A stretch of 64,000 nt of DNA from an uncultured Clostridia bacterium (lineage in GTDB: Bacteria > Bacillota > Clostridia > Christensenellales > Borkfalkiaceae). The DNA lies in contig CALVIN010000001.1 in the NCBI GenBank assembly GCA_944330115.1, forward strand, positions 248,001 through 312,000, written 5' to 3'. Made by a program: the position numbers and the translations under genes. Shown in pieces: positions 9,142 through 15,553 of this stretch. Each line of letters opens with the position of its first letter. Position 1 is the first letter of the stretch. Under the pieces are notes generated by a model. It was not told the origin of the DNA. It did not search any database and was given only the letters and a program-made list of their open reading frames with translations.

Positions 9142-9175
9142 CGGGCGCGCGGCATGTTGCCGCGCGCCCGTTCTT
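9142..9175 (+). terminator. Terminator after the glycosyltransferase
   Basis: CGGGCGCGCGGCA, loop TGT, complementary arm, then TTCTT. Within the 327-bp gap 9106-9432, which also holds a dispersed repeat (9259) and the sigma-factor promoter. Confidence 0.75.
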
Positions 9176-9258
9176 ATATAAAAATTCAGTTTAATTATTG
9201 TGCGTTGCCATTGGGGAACCAGCCCATTTCAAAGCGCACTTCCTTGCGCTCCTTATAA

Positions 9259-9287
9259 TTTGCAAAGTATTACGTCACGCATAATCG
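9259..9287 (+). repeat. Dispersed AGTACT-type repeat, copy 1 (inverted core)
   Basis: TTTGCAAAGTATTACG followed by TCACGCATAATCG. The left arm matches the other copies with two transitions; the core TCACG is the reverse complement of the CGTGA/TGTGA core in most copies. Confidence 0.7.
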
Positions 9288-9393
9288 CCGTGTTTTGAGT
9301 TCTGTGTTGTGGAGATTGTTACAAGAGGGTAAAACTGTCTTGCTACGCATGTAACGAAAGGGCTGTATAAAATCAGCTATATAAAAATAGCCT

Positions 9394-9422
9394 TTGACAT
9401 AACTATATGTATAATATATAAT
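9394..9422 (+). promoter_or_regulatory. Promoter of the ECF-type sigma gene, giving a leaderless mRNA
   Basis: TTGACA (9394-9399), 17-bp spacer, TATAAT (9417-9422). The ATG is at 9433, so transcription would start about three to five bases before the start codon and no ribosome site fits. Confidence 0.75.
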
Positions 9423-9432
9423 AATAAACGGT

Positions 9433-9936
9433 ATGACTAGGGCGGAATTCATTAGTGCAATACAAAAATCTCAATGTGGCAACAAACAGGCCTTTGGGAG
9501 AATATACGATGAATATTTCGGTAAGCTGTATATAACTGCGCTTGATATTGTCAAAAAGGAAGACATGGCATATGATGTCGCTTCCGAGGTGATGTTAAAG
9601 CTGTTAGAGTTTAAGCGTGACGTAACGCAGATACTTGATCATAACGGATATATGTTCGCAATGGTGCGCAACGAGGCAAAAGACCTTATCAAAAAGCGCA
9701 AACATGAGATTAGCGTCGATGAGATCATATACGGCGAGACGTACCCGATGTCGGAAATGTTGTGGGTTGAAGATATATTCCGCGTACTGACAGACGACGA
9801 ACGCGAACTTTTTATATTGCATATCGTCTGGGATATGACATTGAAAGATGCAGCAAATAGTTTAGGTATTACATACAAAATGGTAAAAGAGAGGTTTAAA
9901 ACTGTTAAAACTAAGATCAAATCAATATACAAATAA
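9433..9936 (+). CDS. ECF-type RNA polymerase sigma factor
   Basis: 167 residues. Sigma region 2 is seen at about residues 17-85 (AFGRIYDEYFGKLYITALDI ... DVASEVMLKLLEF ... YMFAMVRNEAKDLIKKRKH) and region 4 at about 112-165 (LTDDERELFILHIVWDMTLK, then the helix-turn-helix DAANSLGITYKMVKERF). No region 1 or 3 is present, as expected for the extracytoplasmic-function group. It directs RNA polymerase to a small set of promoters, usually under control of a membrane anti-sigma factor; the gene 150 bp downstream has that architecture. A terminator lies between the two, so they may be separately transcribed. The gene opens an AT-richer accessory stretch. Confidence 0.85.
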   Translation: MTRAEFISAIQKSQCGNKQAFGRIYDEYFGKLYITALDIVKKEDMAYDVASEVMLKLLEFKRDVTQILDHNGYMFAMVRNEAKDLIKKRKHEISVDEIIYGETYPMSEMLWVEDIFRVLTDDERELFILHIVWDMTLKDAANSLGITYKMVKERFKTVKTKIKSIYK

Positions 9937-9940
9937 GCAA

Positions 9941-9968
9941 GGCCGAAAAAATTTTTCGGTCTTTTTTC
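9941..9968 (+). terminator. Terminator after the sigma gene
   Basis: GGCCGAAAAA paired with TTTTTCGGTC, followed by six T. It separates the sigma gene from the anti-sigma-like gene. Confidence 0.75.
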
Positions 9969-10087
9969 ATTTTTGTGGTCCTTTTTTTCTTTCTGAATTG
10001 TCTTATATATAGAAAGGTAAAAAGGCAGAGCCATAAGTTGCTGCAGTTCTTCCGCAAAAGTGTATTTGTAAAAGGAGAAAAAAGATA

Positions 10088-10620
10088 ATGGGACGTTTGG
10101 AGCGTGATTTAAAAAAGAAAGTAAAGGGCACAAAGAAAGATTATGCCGAGTGGTACAGTGAACATGAACGGCAGATATTGCAGCGCACAGAGGAAGCGAA
10201 TTCTGAAGTCGATCTGGGAAATATCAAGGTAAAAAACGTGTTCCTGTTAAAGTATGGATAATAGGCGGCGCGGCGATATTGCTCGCAGCCGTCATAACGC
10301 TTTCGGTTTTACTGATAAAAACTGAAAAGCAGTCGTCCGACATACCTGATTTTACTTTTGGAGCGGAAGAAGTAAATGACAACGGTATGAGTTCGGAGGA
10401 GATAGAAGATGTCGTGACCGAGCACCCTCAGCTTGCTAATTTAGAAATTGTAGGAGGAGTAAAGGCGCTGTATATCGAAAACGGCTCGCTTGTAATGAAT
10501 ACGCTGAATTGCGAGTTGGAAACGGAAAGCGATTTCTACATGGTTGAAGTGAGGATCGCCTATACTGATAATTTTATGTTTCTTGGCAAGACGGAATATG
10601 AAGAGCTTGAAAATACGTGA
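10088..10620 (+). CDS. Anti-sigma-like membrane protein encoded in two frames (-1 shift at A AAA AAC)
   Basis: ATG 10088 has a good AAGGAG ribosome site and encodes a charged 57-residue cytoplasmic segment (MGRLERDLKKKVKGTKKDY...) ending at TAA 10259. At 10231-10237 the zero-frame reading is gtA AAA AAC, the canonical -1 slippery heptamer. Slipping back one base continues into a frame encoding a membrane helix (VWIIGGAAILLAAVITLSVL) and about 100 acidic extracytoplasmic residues to TGA 10618, giving a 177-residue protein with one helix. A cytoplasmic N-terminus, single helix and outer domain right after an ECF sigma gene is the usual layout of a membrane anti-sigma factor. No ZAS zinc motif is seen. 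A plain frameshift mutation in the six-A run explains the same data. The C-terminus abuts an RHS fragment and may be truncated. Confidence 0.6.
10231..10237 (+). promoter_or_regulatory. Candidate -1 ribosomal frameshift site
   Basis: Heptamer A AAA AAC in the correct phase (codons GTA AAA AAC). Eleven bases upstream is GGGA, a weak Shine-Dalgarno-like stimulator. I see no obvious strong downstream pseudoknot. Confidence 0.45.
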
Positions 10621-11680
10621 TGAAAACGGCAATGCAGTATACACCTATACTTACAACGATCAGGGTATACGAACTAAAAAAGTAGTAGCCGGAATAACGC
10701 ATAAGTATTACCTGCAGGGTGAGCAGATAATAGCCGAAAAGGTTGGCGCCAGCCTTAGATAGTTCTATTATGATAGTACCGGTGTATGCGGCTTCAATTA
10801 CAATAACACCGACTATTATTTCCAAAAGAATATCCAGGGCGATATTTTAAGGATATATAATGATAGCGGTACGTTGTATGCCGAATACAGTTACGATGCC
10901 TGGGGTAAATGTACCATAAAGACCAATGTTGATGCCATTGCCACCATAAATCCTTTCCGTTACCGCGGCTACTACTTCGATACCGAAACCGGCCTATACT
11001 ATCTCAACGCGCGCTACTATGATCCCGAAGTCGGTAGATTTATAAGCCCGGACAGCACAGACTATTTATCTCCTGAAAGTATCAATGGGTTAAATCTTTA
11101 CGCTTATTGCAGGAATAATCCTGTAATGAATATTGATCCTAGCGGAACAACGGCGTGGCGGGAATGGCTGATTGCTGGAGTGGCTACCGCTATTTTTGTT
11201 GTTGCCGCTGCAGTAGCAATAGTTGCTACTGCAGGTACATCATCCGTACTCGTAAGTCTTGGCGTTGCGGCTTTAACTGGTGCAGCGACAAGTTCTACTA
11301 TTTCTTTAGCGACTTCAGTTATTTCGAGCGACTTGGATTTGGGAAGTTTCTTCATAGATGTTGGTGTAGGCGTGATTTCTGGTGTGGTTACTGGAGGTAT
11401 TAGTCAAATAGCTTCAGTAGGTGGAAAAATTTTTGGTAGTGCTTTGGAAGTTATGAGGATTGGTGGAGTACAGATTGGTTCTGTTTTTGGCTTTGGTAAT
11501 ATTTTGACGATTACAGGTAAATTGGCGGAGGTTTCTGCTGGCTTGATTTCTGGTGTGTTTTTTGATCGTGAAATTAATCATTTGCTTGGGAAAAAGGACA
11601 ATCTAGTAGAACGGATAAAAAATAATCTTAATTCATTATTTATGTCATCTCTTTTAGATTTTGTTAAGTATATATGGTAA
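10607..11680 (+). pseudogene. Truncated RHS-repeat protein C-terminus with hydrophobic C-terminal extension
   Basis: From about 10607 one frame encodes RHS/YD-repeat sequence (RDENGNAVYTYTYNDQGIRT), is broken by TAG at 10760, then resumes in the same frame. The conserved RHS core end is intact: NPFRYRGYYFDTETGLYYLN, ARYYDPEVGRFISPDSTDYL, NLYAYCRNNPVMNIDPSGT. The first ATG after the stop is 10874, giving a possible 268-residue product. RHS proteins are very long surface or secreted polymorphic toxins; here the N-terminal shell is absent. After the core come about 190 hydrophobic, A/V/G/S-rich residues with several possible membrane segments, ending SSLLDFVKYIW; no known toxin domain is recognised. 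Base composition falls sharply toward AT here. The end overlaps the next gene by 7 bp. Confidence 0.8.
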
Positions 11681-12198
11681 ATATAAATTATAATCAAACT
11701 GTGTTTAGTTTTAAAAAGGGCGTAAAAAATCCTAAAATAATATACTACATATTGATTGGCGTATTTTTATTACTTGTACTTATTCTTTTAATTCCGATTG
11801 TTGCAATATTGTTTGTTGGTAAATTTGATGAGTATGCTGATACTATATATGCCTTGATTGGCGGTGAAATTATATGCGCAATATTCATTGTAATAGGTTC
11901 AATCGCTTTAATTTATGAAAAGGCTGTGGTTAAAAAGGCTATTGTAAAGTGTATCAAAGCAGAAGACGCAATTTTAAGAACGGCCTATGTTTTTGAAGTT
12001 GGTTCTATGCCGATCACTTTTTATCGCAAAGCAAGTAAGGTGGGCGTGCGATTTACCTGTGGCAATCATAAAAAACTGATAATAAGCGAAAAATATGCCG
12101 TTTTAAAGGATTACATAAATACAGAATGTCAGATTGTCTATTCGCCTTCGGCCGATGATGCTGTAATATTAAAAGCTAATGGGGATCATAAAAACTGA
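11674..12198 (+). CDS. Small two-helix membrane protein, candidate immunity protein
   Basis: 174 residues, start ATG 11674 overlapping the RHS stop. Two membrane helices lie at about residues 23-48 (IIYYILIGVFLLLVLILLI) and 62-82, followed by a soluble basic domain of about 90 residues. I recognise no family. A small gene overlapping the 3' end of an RHS toxin gene is the classic immunity position, and a membrane location would suit a membrane-acting toxin; this is inference from place and shape. Codon use is AT-rich, unlike the flanking chromosome. Confidence 0.6.
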   Translation: MVNINYNQTVFSFKKGVKNPKIIYYILIGVFLLLVLILLIPIVAILFVGKFDEYADTIYALIGGEIICAIFIVIGSIALIYEKAVVKKAIVKCIKAEDAILRTAYVFEVGSMPITFYRKASKVGVRFTCGNHKKLIISEKYAVLKDYINTECQIVYSPSADDAVILKANGDHKN

Positions 12199-12269
12199 AT
12201 GGCGGTATAAATATAGCGGTGAATATTTTTGATTATTGGATGCAACGTGCATATGAAATGGTATAAAAT

Positions 12270-12653
12270 ATGGTTGGTGTATTAGATGCTGTAGTCGGCA
12301 CAATCTGTGCTTTGTTTATCGATGGTTTTTATACATTTCTTGTTATGATTCACATACGATTAGAGGCTAAAAAGAAATGGAATAAAAATCAGAAATTGTA
12401 TCCGTATTTTCATTATCCTTTATATAAGAAAATATTTTTCCTTGGATTGAAGGGCGCTTTTAGTCGTGTAAATGTTGTATTGACATTTATTGCTCATATT
12501 TCAACAATACTTGCTCTAATTTTTTGTTTGTTAGTTTGCTGCTTTCAAAATATAGCTGCAATGTCCTATTGTTTTAGAGCGGTATTTGGGGTGGAGCTGC
12601 TATTACTGCTCGCTAGACCAGGGTGCATATTAGCTTTTCCTCTTAATTTGTGA
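12270..12653 (+). CDS. Small hydrophobic protein of unknown function
   Basis: 127 residues, four hydrophobic stretches (about 5-28, 55-70, 73-98 and 100-122) with a charged loop KKKWNKNQKLYPYFHYPLYK between the first two. No family recognised. AT-rich codon use like the preceding gene suggests it belongs to the same accessory patch, possibly a second immunity-like or orphan membrane gene. The start ATG 12270 has no strong ribosome site. Confidence 0.45.
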   Translation: MVGVLDAVVGTICALFIDGFYTFLVMIHIRLEAKKKWNKNQKLYPYFHYPLYKKIFFLGLKGAFSRVNVVLTFIAHISTILALIFCLLVCCFQNIAAMSYCFRAVFGVELLLLLARPGCILAFPLNL

Positions 12654-12820
12654 ATTGAATACAATTTTACAACTAAATATCGGCCGACCGGAATCATAAT
12701 CCCGAAAGCGAGGAAAGATGAGCGGGGCAGACGTTGTTTTGCAAGTTATAGTAAAAAGCTGTACTTTGTAAAACGAGTCTGCCCTTCGTTATTTGCCGTT
12801 ACCTCACCGGAAATCAAAAT

Positions 12821-12851
12821 AACGGAATGGCAAAAAGCCATTCCGTTATTT
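12821..12851 (-). terminator. tRNA-type terminator hairpin in tRNA-tail repeat R1
   Basis: AAAATAACGGAAT, loop region GGCAAAAAGCC, complementary arm. The same hairpin follows repeat copies R2, R3 and the intact tRNA-Pro. Confidence 0.7.
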
Positions 12852-12872
12852 TGGTCGAGGCGACGGGATTCG
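12852..12872 (-). repeat. tRNA-Pro 3'-end copy R1
   Basis: Identical to the last 21 bases of tRNA-Pro(CGG) including CCA, preceded (in minus orientation) by non-tRNA sequence. Head of the tandem series. Confidence 0.85.
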
Positions 12873-12963
12873 CGCCTTGAGCGGACACGCACGGAAAACA
12901 GCGGGTGTCCGCTGTTTTGTCGTCGGTAGAGCCCGCCGACCTGCGCAAGCTGCGCTTGCTTGC
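12873..12963. repeat. Conserved spacer block, copy 1
   Basis: About 90 bp beginning GCGCCTTGAGCGGAC, nearly identical to 13178-13270 and 13585-13677. It contains three inverted repeats: ACAGCGG/CCGCTGT, GTCGG/CCGAC and GCGCAAGC/GCTTGCGC-like. Confidence 0.8.
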
Positions 12964-13160
12964 CGTCTTGCATTGCGTGCGGTGTAAAACCGCAATGCGC
13001 GGTCACCGTTCGCGCGCTTGAAATATGCGCTCACTCATCTCTCTGCGGCACGCACAGCGGGTATCCGCTGTGCTATGAAATGCCTTGCTCGTCCCACAAA
13101 TTCCGTAGTGCCTCTCCGGAAATCAAAATAACGGAATAGCAAAAAGCCATTCCGCTATTT

Positions 13161-13343
13161 TGGTCGAGGCGACGGGAATCGCGCCTTGAGCGGACGCGCA
13201 CGGAAAACAGCGGGTGTCCGCTGTTTTGTCGTCGGTAGAGCCCGCCGACCTGCGCAAGCTGCGCTTGCTTGCCTCCCCACGAATCCCGTAGTGCCTCTAT
13301 AGAAATCAAAATAACGGAATGGCGAAATGCCATTCCGTTATTT
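13161..13343. repeat. 184-bp tRNA-tail unit, copy A (R2)
   Basis: Starts with a tRNA-Pro 3'-end copy (13161-13177, one mismatch), then the conserved spacer block, CCCACGAATCCCGTAGTGCC, and the ATAACGGAAT terminator hairpin. Nearly identical along its length to 13564-13747. Confidence 0.85.
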
Positions 13344-13390
13344 TGGTCGAGGCGACGGGATTCGAACCCACGACCTCTTGGTCCCGAACC
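13344..13390 (-). pseudogene. tRNA-Pro 3'-half copy R3 (47 bases)
   Basis: Matches tRNA-Pro(CGG) from the anticodon loop through the T arm, acceptor strand and CCA, then diverges after the CCGAACC of the anticodon region. The 5' half of the tRNA is missing. The following 173 bp (13391-13563) is unlike the other spacers and carries a different hairpin, GGAAGGCAAAAGCCTTCC (13540-13558). Confidence 0.85.
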
Positions 13391-13563
13391 TCGTCGTTGC
13401 ACGCAAAAGCAGTAAGTTTTGCTTGCGCAAAACGTTACCGCACGGCGGCAACTCCTCTTCCCAAAAAATCTCAATGCGTGATATTTTTCGGGAGCCCTGA
13501 AATTACTTTAGCGCGCTTGGCATCGGGATCAAACAAAAAAGGAAGGCAAAAGCCTTCCTCTTT

Positions 13564-13747
13564 TGGTCGAGGCGACGGGATTCGCGCCTTGGAGCGGACG
13601 CGCACGGAAAACAGCGGGTGTCCGCTGTTTTGTCGTCGGTAGAGCCCGCCGACCTGCGCAAGCTGCGCTTGCTTGCCTCCCCACGAATCCCGTAGTGCCT
13701 CTCCGGAAATCAAAATAACGGAATAGCAAAAAGCCATTCCGTTATTT
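13564..13747. repeat. 184-bp tRNA-tail unit, copy B (R4)
   Basis: Begins with a 21-base copy of the tRNA-Pro 3' end (13564-13584), contains the conserved spacer block and ends with the terminator hairpin (13711-13747) immediately next to the intact tRNA-Pro. Near-identical to copy A. Confidence 0.85.
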
Positions 13748-13823
13748 TGGTCGAGGCGACGGGATTCGAACCCACGACCTCTTGGTCCCGAACCAAGCGC
13801 GCTACCATCTGCGCTACGCCTCG
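13748..13823 (-). tRNA. tRNA-Pro (anticodon CGG)
   Basis: Complete cloverleaf with encoded CCA: acceptor CGAGGCG/CGCCTCG, discriminator A, D arm GCGC/GCGC, anticodon stem CTTGG/CCAAG around TTCGGGA (anticodon CGG), T arm GTGGG/CCCGT. The GCGCAG-GGTAGCGC D arm is typical of bacterial tRNA-Pro. Reads CCG codons. Followed by the ATAACGGAAT terminator hairpin. Confidence 0.95.
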
Positions 13824-13879
13824 ATACAGAAGGCCTGCTGTTGCAGGCCTAAAATTTTCGTCCGCTTTGCGGACTTGTT

Positions 13880-13897
13880 TGGAGCAGGTGACGGGAG
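13880..13897 (-). repeat. tRNA-Gly 3'-end copy
   Basis: Identical to the last 18 bases of the tRNA-Gly at 14051, including CCA, and followed by a matching hairpin (GTCCGCTTTGCGGAC at 13860-13874; GTCCGCTTCGCGGAC after the true gene). The tRNA body is missing. Confidence 0.8.
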
Positions 13898-13999
13898 AGC
13901 GCTTTTTTTCAAAAATCGCCGACTTTGCGCTAAAGCGCCCGTCAAATTTTGCTACAAACAGTGCACTGTGCTGTTTGTTTAACGCAAAATTCCCTCTCA

Positions 14000-14015
14000 G
14001 GGTCCGACTCCCGTC
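14000..14015 (+). repeat. Inverted tRNA-Gly T-arm fragment
   Basis: GGGTCCGACTCCCGTC, identical to the T arm of the tRNA-Gly but on the opposite strand, between the tail copy at 13880 and the intact gene. Confidence 0.65.
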
Positions 14016-14050
14016 CCCATTGATATGAATGTCCGCTTCGCGGACTTGTT

Positions 14051-14125
14051 TGGAGCAGGTGACGGGAGTCGGACCCGCCGAAATCAGCTTGGGAAGCTGA
14101 CGCCATACCGCTAGGCGACACCTGC
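14051..14125 (-). tRNA. tRNA-Gly (anticodon CCC)
   Basis: Acceptor GCAGGTG/CACCTGC, discriminator T, encoded CCA; anticodon stem TCAGC/GCTGA around TTCCCAA (anticodon CCC); T arm GCGGG/CCCGT with TCCGACT loop. Reads GGG codons. Probably co-transcribed with the tRNA-Pro downstream; a weak -10 (TATATT on the minus strand, 14148-14143) precedes it. The stretch 14126-14380 is a divergent promoter region; I see no supported gene in it. Confidence 0.95.
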
Positions 14126-14380
14126 ATGAGTTCAGCTTGTTTAATATACCATAATTTACAAAAAAAGAAAAGCATAATTGCACAACTTTTTTATATTTTT
14201 CTTTATTTTGTCGCTACAGGTTGCAAATTTTGCCGAAGTGTGCTATTATAATATATGAGCACGGCGGCCGTTTATACGAGCTGTTCGGCTTGTTTAGCCG
14301 CTGTTTTGCCTTTATATGGGCCGATAAGTACGGTGACGATATAAATTTTTAAAAATTTTGCAAAAAGTGCTTAAAAACGT

Positions 14381-14409
14381 TTGGCATTTGGCTTCTTTTT
14401 AAGTATAAT
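14381..14409 (+). promoter_or_regulatory. Promoter of tRNA-Pro(AGG)
   Basis: TTGGCA (14381-14386), 17-bp spacer, TATAAT (14404-14409); start point about 14 bases before the mature tRNA. Confidence 0.8.
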
Positions 14410-14429
14410 AATTATCGCTGTCCGGCAAT

Positions 14430-14506
14430 TGAGGTGTAGCGCAGTTTGGTAGCGCGTCTGGTTAGGGACCAGAAGGTCGTGGGTTCAAGTCCCGTCACCT
14501 CAACCA
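14430..14506 (+). tRNA. tRNA-Pro with rare anticodon AGG
   Basis: Cloverleaf: acceptor TGAGGTG/CACCTCA, discriminator A, encoded CCA, D arm GCGC-AGTTTGGTA-GCGC (proline type), anticodon stem TCTGG/CCAGA around TTAGGGA, so positions 34-36 are AGG; T arm GTGGG/CCCGT. A34 would need deamination to inosine to read CCU, CCC and CCA widely. Bacteria usually use GGG and TGG instead. A tadA gene, the tRNA A34 deaminase, is in this same window at 24552. It has its own promoter and terminator and looks intact. Confidence 0.93.
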
Positions 14507-14508
14507 AA

Positions 14509-14547
14509 ACACGGTCAGGCAACTGAAGTTGCCTGACCGTGTTTTTT
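14509..14547 (+). terminator. Terminator of tRNA-Pro(AGG)
   Basis: A perfect 15-bp stem (ACACGGTCAGGCAAC) with TGAA loop and a T6 tail. Confidence 0.92.
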
Positions 14548-14600
14548 CATATATATTTTGCTTTAAAATGCGCCACATGGCTATTTGTGCGCTCATATAG

Positions 14601-14629
14601 TTGCTATGGCGGGAGGGATATGGTATAAT
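14601..14629 (+). promoter_or_regulatory. Promoter of hup
   Basis: TTGCTA (14601-14606), 17-bp spacer, TATAAT (14624-14629), about 32 bases of leader to the HU start codon. Confidence 0.75.
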
Positions 14630-14667
14630 TACGTTATGTTTTAAAATTTGTTCACAGGAGGAAAAAT

Positions 14668-14943
14668 ATGAACAAAAACGAATTTGTGGCAAAAATTGCC
14701 GATGATACCGGGTTTAAAAAGTCTGAAGTGGAGAAGTTTCTCGATTCGTTCGTCAATACTGTAAAGGAAGCCATCGCGGGCGGCGATAAGGTCCAGCTCG
14801 TGGGTTTTGGCACCTTCGAGGCAAAGGAGCGCGATGAGAGGACGGGTATCAACCCCGCCACCGGCGAAAAGATAACCATTGCGGCCTGCAAGGTACCTGC
14901 CTTCAAGCCCGGCAAGGCATTCAAAGATGAAGTAAATAAGTAA
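14668..14943 (+). CDS. hup: HU family DNA-binding protein
   Basis: 91 residues, the standard HU length. MNKNEFVAKIADDTGFKKSE and VQLVGFGTFEAKERDERTGI are classic; the beta-arm residues RTGINPATGEKI that intercalate at DNA kinks are present. HU compacts and bends chromosomal DNA as a homodimer in the nucleoid. Strong AGGAGG ribosome site, own promoter, and a perfect terminator hairpin at 14959. Confidence 0.97.
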   Translation: MNKNEFVAKIADDTGFKKSEVEKFLDSFVNTVKEAIAGGDKVQLVGFGTFEAKERDERTGINPATGEKITIAACKVPAFKPGKAFKDEVNK

Positions 14944-14958
14944 GTTTTTGCATTATTT

Positions 14959-14994
14959 AAAGCGCCCCGCTTTTTTAAAAAGCGGGGCGCTTTA
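14959..14994 (+). terminator. Terminator of hup
   Basis: AAAGCGCCCCGCTTTTTT with its complement; strong symmetric stem and T-run, usable also for aroK on the opposite strand. Confidence 0.9.
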
Positions 14995-15040
14995 AGTTTT
15001 GTATAATAGCGGCGGCGCCTAATGGTGGCGCCGTTACATT

Positions 15041-15553
15041 TTAAATGCTGTGTTTTACGGCGCTTATCATGGCGCTTACAGTCTGGTCGAGGTTGAGCTT
15101 GTCGCAGTCGATGGTGACGTCGGCATATCGCTCATACAGCGGAGCGCGCTCTGCAAGCAGCTCCTCAAGCGTTTCGCCGCGCTTGCGCATCACAACGCCG
15201 CGGGCGAAAATATCCTCGCCGTTCAGCCTCTTTTTGAGCGAATCTATCCCGACTTTGAGATATACGACGGTGCCTATCGATTTAAGGTTTTGCATGGCCC
15301 TTTCGCCGTATACGACGCTGCCGCCCGTGGCTATAACGCACCTGTCGGCGGCAACTTCGGCGTTTACGCTCTCTTCAATACGTATAAAGCCCTCGGCGCC
15401 GTGCTTTTTTAAAATGTCGCAGAGCAGCGCGCCCTCGCGCTTTTGAATGAGAAGATCGGTATCAATAAAGCCGTAGCCTATTTTTTTTGCAAGCAACACG
15501 CCCGCGGTGCTCTTTCCCGAGGCGGGCATGCCTATGAGTACTATATTTTTCAT
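15041..15553 (-). CDS. aroK: Shikimate kinase
   Basis: 170 residues. Walker A is GMPASGKST at residues 7-15; FIDTDLLIQKREG carries the shikimate-binding Asp, and IATGGSVV corresponds to the GGG motif (here GGS). LID-region arginines are in GEDIFARGVV and RAPLYERYADVTID. It phosphorylates shikimate at the 3-hydroxyl, the fifth step toward chorismate. It stands alone, convergent with hup, rather than in an aro operon. Start ATG 15553 is conserved for the family. Confidence 0.93.
   Translation of the reverse strand: MKNIVLIGMPASGKSTAGVLLAKKIGYGFIDTDLLIQKREGALLCDILKKHGAEGFIRIEESVNAEVAADRCVIATGGSVVYGERAMQNLKSIGTVVYLKVGIDSLKKRLNGEDIFARGVVMRKRGETLEELLAERAPLYERYADVTIDCDKLNLDQTVSAMISAVKHSI

Noticed and set aside
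12850-13750. CRISPR array
   Set aside because: Repeat spacing is irregular (183-309 bp), the repeats are tRNA 3' ends, and no cas gene is present.
13319-14028. ORFs starting VEATGFEPTTSWSRT and similar in the tRNA repeat zone, and antisense ORFs with VAQMVARLVRDQEVV
   Set aside because: These are well-known false translations of tRNA genes; they coincide with tRNA-Pro copies.
14255-14344. A 29-codon ORF between the divergent tRNA genes, with a TATAAT-like element upstream
   Set aside because: No ribosome site, no recognisable product, and the region is explained as a promoter area.
9106-14430. Complete integrative element or prophage
   Set aside because: No integrase, transposase, relaxase or phage gene is visible; only tRNA-tail repeats and an AT-rich gene patch are seen.
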